56,672 nucleotides of DNA from Anaerolineaceae bacterium UBA2274 (GTDB lineage: Bacteria > Chloroflexota > Anaerolineae > Anaerolineales > Anaerolineaceae): NCBI GenBank assembly GCA_002347705.1, contig DDWY01000091.1:1-56672 (forward strand), given 5' to 3'. The notes under the pieces are model-generated. The model was not told the DNA's origin, made no database searches, and saw only the letters and a list, made by a program, of their open reading frames with translations. Below are positions 16,941 through 25,035 of the stretch, in pieces (position 1 is the stretch's first letter; each line of letters opens with the position of its first letter). Both the position numbers and the translations under genes were made by a program.

Positions 16941-18073
16941 GACGGCACCCGCCCTTCCAACAGCCCGACCAGAAGCGTTTGGATTGTGGGTCTCCCGCTT
17001 TCCACAAACTGCTCGAGCAGCAATGGTACACCATCCAGTCTCGCCATCGACCCGGCTGCGTCCACACCCACCTGCGTAACGGGCAGCCAAACGGCAGGCT
17101 TCCAGGAAGGCTGGATAGGATCAATCAGGATGGTGTTCACCCCTTGTAAACGGATAGCAAAGTTTTCCACAAGGGTGCTTGGATTTCCCACAAACAGGCA
17201 GGCATCCATCCACCCATCATTAATCAATTTCGATGTCTTCCAACAGCGGGGAGAGATTTCTTCAAAATCCTCCCCCGAAAACAAACCACCGGCAATTCCA
17301 CCAGTGGAAAGCAGAGTCTCTGCCACCACAACCGAATTAGCGCCGATCGGTAAGTACTGGCCATACCAGCGTCCGCACCGGTTAAGGTCCCGCAGCCATA
17401 ACAAGAGCTCCCTTGCTGTTGGTTCCCCGGCCTGAAGGAAGGATGAGTCAACAAAAATAACGCCCGTGGAAGCAGAACGCATGGCATCCATGGTCTTCCG
17501 GTACTTCTGCGGCACTTCCGGTGTTTCATCCGCCAATACCAACCGCAGCTGGCGGATCGTCTCGAATGATTCAAGTGGACTGATGATGAGGCTGTTGTCT
17601 ATCGCACACCTGCTGAGGAACTCTGCCAGTCGCGGGTGGGAATGTTTGGGTTCAGCTCCACAGATAAATACCATTTCCACCTCCTTCAATTCCCCCAGAG
17701 TAGCGGAAAAGCCGCCTACCTCCTTCATGGAAATGTTGAGATTATTTAATGTCTCATCCTCAACCGACAGCACACCGTGGTATTTCCTGACGATCCGCAG
17801 TGCACCTTCAACAGCAACGTCAGGCACATCGGCTGACAGCACCACCAGTAATCTGCGGGCTGATTCCAGAATGGTTAATGCCTGTGTGAATTGATTTGTC
17901 GGGATTGAGTATTCATCGCCCACGGCAATGCTGCGTAATACCCACGTGTAATTTCTCATCCCGAATTCGCACTGCGGGCTGAGGCGGGTAAGCCGACCTT
18001 CGTCGATACTCAAACGAAGGTCGGCACAATGGAGGCTACAAAAAGGGCAGGTAGCCCGTAAATCATTGGTCAT
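16937..18073 (-). CDS. fhcB: Formyltransferase/hydrolase complex subunit B (FwdB-like)
   Basis: 378 residues. The N-terminus has C9-x2-C12-x3-C16 ('CPFCSLHC') and C35, the cysteine arrangement of the [4Fe-4S] lobe in FwdB. The rest is a Rossmann-like molybdopterin-oxidoreductase fold with 'GNPSTLVENFAIRLQG' and 'PAVWLPVTQVGVDAAGSMAR' toward the end. Archaeal FwdB carries W/Mo-pterin; methylotroph FhcB is considered cofactor-free. The kept cysteines make the state here uncertain. It starts 24 bases after the solute-binding protein gene, so it is likely co-transcribed with the importer operon. Confidence 0.85.
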   Translation of the reverse strand: MTNDLRATCPFCSLHCADLRLSIDEGRLTRLSPQCEFGMRNYTWVLRSIAVGDEYSIPTNQFTQALTILESARRLLVVLSADVPDVAVEGALRIVRKYHGVLSVEDETLNNLNISMKEVGGFSATLGELKEVEMVFICGAEPKHSHPRLAEFLSRCAIDNSLIISPLESFETIRQLRLVLADETPEVPQKYRKTMDAMRSASTGVIFVDSSFLQAGEPTARELLLWLRDLNRCGRWYGQYLPIGANSVVVAETLLSTGGIAGGLFSGEDFEEISPRCWKTSKLINDGWMDACLFVGNPSTLVENFAIRLQGVNTILIDPIQPSWKPAVWLPVTQVGVDAAGSMARLDGVPLLLEQFVESGRPTIQTLLVGLLEGRVPS

Positions 18074-18097
18074 GTTCCAGCCAAGAGAAACTGCTGG

Positions 18098-19411
18098 TTA
18101 CTCTGTTGAAAACTGCGTTTCAATGGCATGGTCAACAGAGGTCTTGGCTGCATCGAGGGCTTCCTGCGGCGTGGCGGCACCCAGCTCGACCTGCTCAACC
18201 GCTTTTTGCAATGCCAGGTCGCTGTTGCCCAGGGCGGAAAAAACAGGGATGGACACTGTATTGGGTAGTGAATCGAACCCTGCCTGCCGCAGTGGGTTTT
18301 CAGCTACCAGCCCTGCCACCTCATCCCAATCCATGGCGTCTGCATAAATGGGGATATACCCTGTCTGGCTGGTTAGAAAGATGGAACTATCCCTGGAGAC
18401 CATGAATTTAACAAACTCCCAGGAAGCGTCCACCAACCGTTGATCGCCATTTTTGAAAATCACCAGGCTGCCGCCGCCTAGCGGAACCTGACGCTCATCT
18501 CCAACTGCGGGGAACATGACTGCACCCACATCGAATGTGGCTTGTTCCTTAATGCTCCTCGCCATGGAAGTTGAACCGATCAGCATCCCCAGCTTGCCGG
18601 CCAGGAAATCCGTCAATGCTTCTTCATGCTGGTTGATAGGCATCACCTTGTAGGTATTCACCCAATCAGACCAGAGCTGCAGCATCTCCACTGCCTCCGG
18701 GCTGTTATAAAGCATCTCTGTTTCATCTTCGTTGACAATTTGCCCGCCATTTTCCAAAATAAGCGTGCTCAGATACCAGTGCGTGTCAGGCCTTGTATTC
18801 AATCCCCACTGGGTGGTACCCCCACTTGCCTCACTCGAAATTGTCAACGCCTGGGCAATTGTCAACAGCTCATCCAGGTTCTGCGGAGGAGAATTAGGAT
18901 CCACCCCCGCTGCAGAGAACAAATCTTTGTTATAGTACAGGATCGGGACCGAGTTGTTGAAAGGCATGCTCCAAATTTCACCACCCGCAGTATTGTAATC
19001 CCAGAATGCTGTGCGAATAACCGCCGGGTCAAAACTTTCATCCGCTGACATGATCTCTTCCATGGACAATATGGCTCCGCTGGTACCCAGCAGCGGAGCT
19101 CCGCCTAATTGGGCAACATTTGGCACCGTATCCCCGGTGATTGCGCTGTAGACCTTCGCCATGGCAGTGGTGTAATCGCCCTGGTATGTGCCAATGACCG
19201 TAATTCCAGTTTGAGATTCGTTGAATCGTGCAACGAGTTCTTTCACCGCCTCACCACTGTCGCCACCCAGGGCATACCAAAATTCCAGGGTGATATTACC
19301 TTCTTTATCAATACTTCCCCCTCCACCCCCGGTCTCATTTCCACCACCACAGGCAGATAGCAGCATAGTGATCAAGAGGATGAAAATAAAGGAAAACTTG
19401 AATTTCATCAT
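18098..19411 (-). CDS. UgpB-like extracellular solute-binding lipoprotein
   Basis: 437 residues. The signal peptide ends in a lipobox LSAC (Cys21), followed by a Gly-rich linker and a type-1 solute-binding fold; 'FWYALGGDSGEAVKELVARF', 'GGEIWSMPFNNSVPILYYN' and 'GWDEVAGLV'-type C-terminal helices fit the UgpB group. It forms the receptor of the UgpAE-like importer two genes upstream, although a carbamoyltransferase gene lies between. UgpB relatives bind glycerol-3-phosphate, its diesters or sugars; the ligand here is not readable. Confidence 0.87.
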   Translation of the reverse strand: MMKFKFSFIFILLITMLLSACGGGNETGGGGGSIDKEGNITLEFWYALGGDSGEAVKELVARFNESQTGITVIGTYQGDYTTAMAKVYSAITGDTVPNVAQLGGAPLLGTSGAILSMEEIMSADESFDPAVIRTAFWDYNTAGGEIWSMPFNNSVPILYYNKDLFSAAGVDPNSPPQNLDELLTIAQALTISSEASGGTTQWGLNTRPDTHWYLSTLILENGGQIVNEDETEMLYNSPEAVEMLQLWSDWVNTYKVMPINQHEEALTDFLAGKLGMLIGSTSMARSIKEQATFDVGAVMFPAVGDERQVPLGGGSLVIFKNGDQRLVDASWEFVKFMVSRDSSIFLTSQTGYIPIYADAMDWDEVAGLVAENPLRQAGFDSLPNTVSIPVFSALGNSDLALQKAVEQVELGAATPQEALDAAKTSVDHAIETQFSTE

Positions 19412-19443
19412 TTACCTTGCCTTTCTAATTAAAACACTGGATT

Positions 19444-20502
19444 TCACATTACCAGCGCCATGACCGCCTTCTGTACATGAAGCCTGTTTTCGGCTTCATC
19501 GAAGGCAGCCGATAACCAACCGTTTCCGGAAGTCTTATCAATCACATCGTCAGTTACCTCAAACCCGCGGTCAGCGGGCAGGCAGTGCATATAAATGGCT
19601 TGTTTGTCTGCTATGTCCATAATATCCGAGTTACAGATCCAATCCTTGTGCTCGTCAAATATTTCCTGGGTCTTCTTGGGGTCTGATTGCCCAATAGGAG
19701 CTTTGAAAATCGGTGTGGCGCACCATGCCTTGGGGTAAACCACGTGAGCGCCTTTCACCCCATCCTCAAAATCATTTGTGATACGGAAGGAGCCCCCACT
19801 GGCGTCTGCATACTGGTTACACTGGGCAAGGATTTTCGGGTCAAGTTCCATGCCTTCGGGGTGAGCCAGTGTTACCTCCATACCCATCATCGTCGCATAA
19901 AGGATAGCCGATTGCGGTACAGCCCGGGGTTTATGAACACTGGGAGAATAAGCCCAGCTCATGGTATAGCGAACACCTTTGAACCCGCCAAACTTCTCCT
20001 TCACGGTCAGGGTGTCGGCCAAACCCTGGAAGGGATGAAAAACATCATCTTCCATGTTCAATACGGGAATTTCCGCCCAACGGGCAAATTCCTCCAGCAT
20101 GGCATGAGCGCCGCCATATGCCCAATCCACCGGGTCCCCATAGCAGCGGATGGCAATCGCATCACCCATCCGGTCGAGCACCCGGGCTACATCTGAAACG
20201 CGTTCGGTGGAATAAGCCACCTCGTGCCCTTCCATGGCAGGACGGTAAATTTTATCCGGGTCCAGATAATGAGCATGCCCACCCAGTTGGGTCATCCCAG
20301 CCTCAAACGAATTTCTCGTCCGGAGGGACTGGTTGTAAAAAATCATAAACAGGGTTTTAGCACGTAACAAATCATCATGCAGTTTGCCCTTTGCCCGGTC
20401 CATTTTTAAATCCTGTGCCAATTCCAGCACCTGTTCGATTTCTTCCCGACTGAAATCAGTTTCAGCTAAAAAGTCCCTTCCCCTGAATGACGTCGTCTTC
20501 AT
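19444..20502 (-). CDS. ygeW: Knotted carbamoyltransferase, YgeW-like
   Basis: 352 residues of the aspartate/ornithine carbamoyltransferase superfamily. The carbamoyl-phosphate site reads 'NQSLRTRNSFEAG', and the usual H-P-x-Q box is 'FHPFQGLADTLTV'. The loop 'SWAYSPSVHKPRAVPQS' is the proline-rich knot segment of acetyl-/succinylornithine transcarbamylases and YgeW, absent from ordinary OTCase. Its detail (WAYSP...P.xVPQ) fits the YgeW branch, whose genes occur with hydantoinase and xdhD genes in purine-degradation loci, as in this window. Its place between permease and receptor genes argues for catabolism, not arginine synthesis. The acceptor substrate is not deducible. Confidence 0.75.
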   Translation of the reverse strand: MKTTSFRGRDFLAETDFSREEIEQVLELAQDLKMDRAKGKLHDDLLRAKTLFMIFYNQSLRTRNSFEAGMTQLGGHAHYLDPDKIYRPAMEGHEVAYSTERVSDVARVLDRMGDAIAIRCYGDPVDWAYGGAHAMLEEFARWAEIPVLNMEDDVFHPFQGLADTLTVKEKFGGFKGVRYTMSWAYSPSVHKPRAVPQSAILYATMMGMEVTLAHPEGMELDPKILAQCNQYADASGGSFRITNDFEDGVKGAHVVYPKAWCATPIFKAPIGQSDPKKTQEIFDEHKDWICNSDIMDIADKQAIYMHCLPADRGFEVTDDVIDKTSGNGWLSAAFDEAENRLHVQKAVMALVM

Positions 20503-20537
20503 AGTTCCAAGCTCCTTTTCTTATAAATAAAATAGTA

Positions 20538-21419
20538 TTAGATATCCTTCAATCCTGTGCTTGCCATGCTTTCCACAAAGGTCTTTTGCACCAGAAAATA
20601 TATAATTATGACGGGCAGAGAAACAAGAACGGCTGCTGCCATGTATAAGCCCCATTTCGTACCCCCCTCCCCGCTGACAAAATATCGCAAACCGATTTGC
20701 AAAGTGCGCATATCATCCTGGTTGGTAACAATCAGCGGCCAAAGGTAAGAATTCCAATTACCCATAAAGGCGAAGAGGGCCTGAGATGCTAATATGGGTT
20801 TGCACAACGGCAACATTATTTGGACTAAGAAGCGCAGCCGTCCGCAGCCGTCAAGCTTCGCCGCTTCTTCCATTTCCCTGGGCACAGAGCGAAACGATTG
20901 TCGAATCATGAATACACCAAATGCATTGGCAAGGAACGGCACAATTAATGCTTGGTAATGGTCTATCCAGTTGAGGCTGCGCATGATGAGGTAGGATGGC
21001 ACCAGAGTGACCTGGCTGGATATCATCGTTGTGCTGAGGAATAACAGGAACATGAAATTCTTCCCCTTAAATTCCATCCGGGCAAAGGCAAAACCAGCCA
21101 GAATGCAGGAAGTGAGTTGTCCTACGGTCACCATCAGGGCAACGAAGGTACTGTTTAAGAAATAACGCCCAAAAGGAGCTTCCTGCCAGACATCGACATA
21201 ATTCTTCCATTGCCAATCCTGGGGAATCCAGGTGGGAGGATATGTGAAAATCTCGTTTTGTCCCTTGAGCGAGGTCACAATCATCCAGATGAATGGCACC
21301 ATGACACACAAGGCAAGGAAGGTGACCACCACGTACCATAGAATGTCCAGCAGTGTTTTCCGGGTACGCGCCCATGAATGGCGGGATCGATGAATTGACC
21401 GGATAGTCGTGTTATTCAT
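20538..21419 (-). CDS. UgpE-like ABC transporter permease
   Basis: 293 residues with six predicted membrane helices and the MalG/UgpE family EAA loop 'REMEEAAKLDGCGRLRFL'. The start at 21419 is chosen because an AGGAAGG Shine-Dalgarno sits six bases upstream; an in-frame ATG at 21437 has none. It overlaps the 3' end of the UgpA-like gene by eight bases. It pairs with that permease; no ATPase is encoded nearby, so a shared MsmK/UgpC-type ATPase elsewhere is expected. Confidence 0.9.
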   Translation of the reverse strand: MNNTTIRSIHRSRHSWARTRKTLLDILWYVVVTFLALCVMVPFIWMIVTSLKGQNEIFTYPPTWIPQDWQWKNYVDVWQEAPFGRYFLNSTFVALMVTVGQLTSCILAGFAFARMEFKGKNFMFLLFLSTTMISSQVTLVPSYLIMRSLNWIDHYQALIVPFLANAFGVFMIRQSFRSVPREMEEAAKLDGCGRLRFLVQIMLPLCKPILASQALFAFMGNWNSYLWPLIVTNQDDMRTLQIGLRYFVSGEGGTKWGLYMAAAVLVSLPVIIIYFLVQKTFVESMASTGLKDI

Positions 21420-22356
21420 AATGAACCTTCCTATCAACGAACCGGAACTGGATCCAGGTCAGTAACAACAGCATGATAAAAAGCAATACTGCAATGGCCG
21501 AGGCTTTTCCCATCTGGAAGAATTGAAAAGCATTTTGATAGAGCAAATAGGCGAGTGTTGTGGTGGAACCAAGCGGGCCACCCTGTGTCATGACATCAAT
21601 CTCAGTAAATGCTTTAAGCGAGTTGATCATGCCAACTGTCAGAACGTAAAAGAGCGTCGGACCCAACAAAGGCCAAGTTATATGACGGAAGAGCGCAAAG
21701 GGACTCGCCCCGTCTATTTTGGCGGCTTCGTAGTATGTCGTTGGTACCGCCTGTAAACCAGCCAGGAAAATGATGATGTTGTAACCCATGCCATGCCAAA
21801 CCCCCATTCCGATTAAACAGGGCATGGCGAGAACCGGGTCACGCAGCCAGCGCTGGATGGGTATACCCATGGCTATCAGCCAGCTATTGAAGAGGCCGTA
21901 ATCAGCCGGATGGAAAAGCCACAACCAAACCACAGATACTGCCGCCATGGAGGTAATTGTCGGCAGGAAAAAGGTGGTTCGGAAAATCCCCACCCCTGCC
22001 AGGCGTCGATTAAGTAGGAGGGCAATCAACAGCGAAATCACCAGATTAATGGGCACGCCCAGCGCAAAATAGAAAGTGTTCAGGAAGGATTTCCAGAACA
22101 AAGGCGCTTCGATGGCGTCAGTGAACAGGTAGATGTAGTTCTCAAAGCCCACAAAAAATGGTTTACTCGGCATGTTCCAACGGAACAAGCTGACCACCAT
22201 CGAATAAATCGCAGGGAAAAACGTGAAGGTGATGAAGATGACCAGACTGGGCAGAAGGAACAGGTAAGCGGAAAATGTTTCTTCGCCCCAGCGCCGCCAC
22301 CAACGCCCCTTTTGTTTGGGGGGGAGTTGACTGACGTCAGTCGATGTAGTCGTCAT
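21412..22356 (-). CDS. UgpA-like ABC transporter permease
   Basis: 314 residues, MalF/UgpA type, six membrane helices and the EAA motif 'TTYYEAAKIDGASPFALF'. The start overlaps the stop of the sugar isomerase gene by four bases, showing tight coupling. It forms the importer with the UgpE-like permease and the UgpB-like receptor. Confidence 0.9.
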   Translation of the reverse strand: MTTTSTDVSQLPPKQKGRWWRRWGEETFSAYLFLLPSLVIFITFTFFPAIYSMVVSLFRWNMPSKPFFVGFENYIYLFTDAIEAPLFWKSFLNTFYFALGVPINLVISLLIALLLNRRLAGVGIFRTTFFLPTITSMAAVSVVWLWLFHPADYGLFNSWLIAMGIPIQRWLRDPVLAMPCLIGMGVWHGMGYNIIIFLAGLQAVPTTYYEAAKIDGASPFALFRHITWPLLGPTLFYVLTVGMINSLKAFTEIDVMTQGGPLGSTTTLAYLLYQNAFQFFQMGKASAIAVLLFIMLLLLTWIQFRFVDRKVHYE

Positions 22357-23198
22357 TGCACCTCCTTTATAATCGTTCGGATACTGTCAATCAGGACACT
22401 CTGAATTTGATCAGGTGGCCAATCCTTTAATTGATTGCCTTTTAATTCCAATACGACGGTTCCTTTCATGCCTGTTTGTTTCAAGGCTCGCAGCCAGGGT
22501 TGGTAAGGTACATTTCCAAATACCAAAGGATAATGATCCGCGCCACTATCATTTACATCATGCACGTGAACATGTGCCACTTCCGCCAGCCATTCCGGCT
22601 CCGGCATAACCGATGATCCTGAGAGGTGGTCATGCCCCATATCCCAACATACCCGCAGGTGAGGATGGTGGACAGCAGACACTATTTTAAGAACTCCATC
22701 CCGTTCCACGCCGACTTTAACCTGTTTTTCTGAAGCGGGGTGGTTGTTTTCCAAAGCCAGGAGTAAATTTGGGTAAGTTTCACACACCCATCGCAGGAAC
22801 AAAACGGTATCGGCCACCAGATTTTCCGCCTGGGCTGGTTTGGGTGCAGTCGCTGCATGAATCACAACCGTCTTGATATCTTCGTCATTCGTGGCCAATG
22901 TTGATGCAATATCCAGCATTTCCCTATATTGATCCTTGATATTTTCACGCTGTTCGCCATTGAAACCCACCAGGCTATAGGGGGAGCGATACGGGGCATG
23001 GAAGCTTAACTGCATACCCAGGTTTTGCGCTTCCGCCATCTGGCGAGGAAAGCTCTCCCACATATCCAGGTTCTTGTCCAATTCATATTCCAGTACAGAT
23101 AGCCCTGCAGCGCGTAAGGGTGAAAGAAATTGTTTCAACCCTATGCCGTCAGACCAACGCGGATGCATACTAAAACCAACTTGAATAGTGCCTGTCAT
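22353..23198 (-). CDS. Sugar phosphate isomerase/epimerase (xylose isomerase-like TIM barrel)
   Basis: 281 residues of the AP_endonuc_2 TIM-barrel family. Metal-ligand positions are visible in 'LALENNHP' (Glu), 'HLRVCWDMGHDHLSG' (Asp and His), 'VAHVHVHDVN' (His/Asp) and 'GTVVLELKG' (Glu). The family interconverts ketoses or epimerises sugars and cyclitols. It is overlapped by the permease gene downstream and overlaps the ADP-ribosylglycohydrolase gene upstream by four bases, so it likely acts on the imported compound. The exact substrate is unknown. Confidence 0.82.
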   Translation of the reverse strand: MTGTIQVGFSMHPRWSDGIGLKQFLSPLRAAGLSVLEYELDKNLDMWESFPRQMAEAQNLGMQLSFHAPYRSPYSLVGFNGEQRENIKDQYREMLDIASTLATNDEDIKTVVIHAATAPKPAQAENLVADTVLFLRWVCETYPNLLLALENNHPASEKQVKVGVERDGVLKIVSAVHHPHLRVCWDMGHDHLSGSSVMPEPEWLAEVAHVHVHDVNDSGADHYPLVFGNVPYQPWLRALKQTGMKGTVVLELKGNQLKDWPPDQIQSVLIDSIRTIIKEVQ

Positions 23199-24199
23199 AT
23201 TTTCTCACCCATGTTTTGCATAATATTAACCAATCTCCCTGCCTCGGTCTTCAAATCCAATCCGTTCACCTTTTCCACTTCACTGAGCAGATTCCCATCA
23301 ATGGTTTCTACGCCCTGCTTTGCTCCGCAAATCGCGCCCGCAATGGCTGCAATCGTATCGGTATCGCCGCCGATATTCGCGCCATACGCGGTCGCTTTCA
23401 TGACATCGCCCTCGGCAAGGGCAACCAACCCGAAGGCAGTTGCTATTGACTCAGCGACCAACATATCAACGCCCACATATCGGGCAAGGTCAACCAGCGC
23501 AGTCTCAATCGAGCCGGAATCGCCAACAATCCGCAGGGCCAGGTCGATGCGTCCTTCCAGCGGCGTTCCCCAGGCCCATTCGCCATGCCTGCGCCCTTCC
23601 ACTGCACCATGTTTTGCTACCATAAAAATAGAATCTAATGAGGCGTCATCCGCCATAGCCTCCGCCACCGCCATCGCCACAGCTGCTCCTCCGGAGATGG
23701 CAACCGACGTACCGTGAGTGGGCAAACAGGCTTGCACCACATCGGGAATGATCTTCTCGGGCCTTTCATAATTCACCAATCCCACGATAACCGCCCGGTA
23801 GCTGGCACCATTGGTTTTGCCCAATTTACCGGTGTTTTCCGGTTTTTCCCCCTGGACCAGTAGGTCCAGCGCATGGTGTGTGCTAGGCCCAATAATAAGC
23901 GGGAGATATTCACCGGCTTCTTCCGACCAGATGATCAGTTCCCGAGCTACTGCATCCGCAGTAAGCTCACCATTGGCTTTGTACGCATGGGCGATTGCCA
24001 GCGCCTGTCCGGTATCATCCGTCATTTGCCCGGCTTGTAATTTACGATGTGGGTGCCACTCAGGCGCTTGTTGAAGTCGATCAACCCAACCGAATTCCCG
24101 CTGTATTTGTTCGTGGTCGAGGAACTCCGTCGGCATCCCAAGGCAATCGCCCAGGGCAAGCCCCACGAGACAACCATAAATCCGCTCAAAAAGATTCAT
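23195..24199 (-). CDS. ADP-ribosylglycohydrolase family protein
   Basis: About 334 residues. The dimetal site of the ARH/DraG family is clear: 'GQMTDDTGQALAIAHAY' near residue 58 and 'GANIGGDTDTIAAIAGAI' near residue 280. Members cleave N- or O-glycosidic ADP-ribose bonds, but many bacterial homologues sit with PfkB kinases and sugar transporters and probably hydrolyse small N-glycosides. First gene of this operon segment. The start at 24199 (MNLFERIYG) matches the usual family N-terminus; the frame remains open 16 codons further up. Confidence 0.85.
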   Translation of the reverse strand: MNLFERIYGCLVGLALGDCLGMPTEFLDHEQIQREFGWVDRLQQAPEWHPHRKLQAGQMTDDTGQALAIAHAYKANGELTADAVARELIIWSEEAGEYLPLIIGPSTHHALDLLVQGEKPENTGKLGKTNGASYRAVIVGLVNYERPEKIIPDVVQACLPTHGTSVAISGGAAVAMAVAEAMADDASLDSIFMVAKHGAVEGRRHGEWAWGTPLEGRIDLALRIVGDSGSIETALVDLARYVGVDMLVAESIATAFGLVALAEGDVMKATAYGANIGGDTDTIAAIAGAICGAKQGVETIDGNLLSEVEKVNGLDLKTEAGRLVNIMQNMGEKI

Positions 24200-24445
24200 T
24201 TTTCCAACTTGTCTGCACTTCGGGGTAGACGAGTCTTCCAAAACCAATCACCACGCTTACTCCGCTAAATGAAGAATTAATAAATAATGACTATCAACCA
24301 AAATCCAAGAGAGTAGCTTAGGTACCCGGTTTAACCAGGAGAAAATGACGGGGTTCATGATTCTTTGTTTCAAACGAAAGGGTTGAAGAATTGGTTTCCC
24401 CAACCCTTCCAGTTCGATTTACCTTACATTCTCAGAAAGAGTGGA
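24200..24445. other. 246-base gap, probable promoter region and operon boundary
   Basis: Between the ADP-ribosylglycohydrolase gene and the small lipoprotein gene. The half near the lipoprotein gene contains a terminator-like hairpin (listed separately). The half near 24240-24310 is A+T-rich and likely carries the promoter of the 24199-to-11824 transcription unit, but I see no clear -35/-10 pair. Confidence 0.4.
24378..24408 (-). terminator. Candidate intrinsic terminator after the small lipoprotein gene
   Basis: AAGGGTTG (24378-24385) and CAACCCTT (24401-24408) form an 8-bp stem around a 15-base loop. On the minus strand the stem is followed by TTCGTTTG, a weak T-rich tract. It lies ~40 bases past the stop of the gene ending at 24446. 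Confidence 0.4.
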
Positions 24446-24934
24446 TTAATCAAATTCCACTGCAACAACCCACCATGCCCAGTTCTCATCCGGGTAGGTT
24501 TCCTTGGCATCATCTGGATAAGCGACCTTCACAGGGCCACCAACGCCCTCATCCAGTAATTCGCCATCCACCCAGTGAGCCAGTATGATGTCATACATTT
24601 CTGCATCAGCCAGGGCAATCTCATATCCCTTGCCATCCGTGCAGACTAGAGTCACAGTGGTGACATCATTGCCAGGTTTGACCAGTTCAATCAAATCTTT
24701 CAGGAGGATGCCTTTGTAATTCAAGCCATCGCCCATCCAAGGGTCATTGAATGTCAATTCGACTGAGTACTCATCAAATGCTGCCTGGTCCAGGACAAAT
24801 GTTTTGTCTGAGTTGGTCTTTCCAATATCACCCTTGACGGTGATCAATGCATCACCAACCGGGGTGCTGCTACAGCTAACCAGGAAAGTGGCAAATATGG
24901 CTAGCGCAACGACAACATAAAAACTTTTTCTCAT
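24446..24934 (-). CDS. Small lipoprotein with sulfite-oxidase-like molybdopterin-fold domain
   Basis: 162 residues. A signal peptide ends in lipobox LVSC. The mature part follows the pattern of the short oxidoreductase molybdopterin-binding-like family: 'LNYKGILLKDLIELV', 'VTLVCTDGKGYEIALADAE', 'ILAHWVDGELLDEG' and a G-P-V-K/V-x-Y-P strand. Such short stand-alone versions may not bind the cofactor; the conserved ligand Cys of true sulfite oxidases cannot be placed with confidence. It lies alone between two operon segments, 100 bases downstream of the SorC regulator gene. Confidence 0.65.
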   Translation of the reverse strand: MRKSFYVVVALAIFATFLVSCSSTPVGDALITVKGDIGKTNSDKTFVLDQAAFDEYSVELTFNDPWMGDGLNYKGILLKDLIELVKPGNDVTTVTLVCTDGKGYEIALADAEMYDIILAHWVDGELLDEGVGGPVKVAYPDDAKETYPDENWAWWVVAVEFD

Positions 24935-25035
24935 AATAAACTCTCCTCTAGATCTAGATTCGAAATTCGATTGTTAATCAGCTTACTTGTTTGTGTAACA
25001 CGAGGGATCGACCTTTTTACAATAACTTTTCCTCA

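Noticed and set aside
19444..20502. Anabolic ornithine carbamoyltransferase (argF)
   Set aside because: The proline-rich knot loop and the neighbourhood fit the YgeW group; no arginine-synthesis genes nearby.
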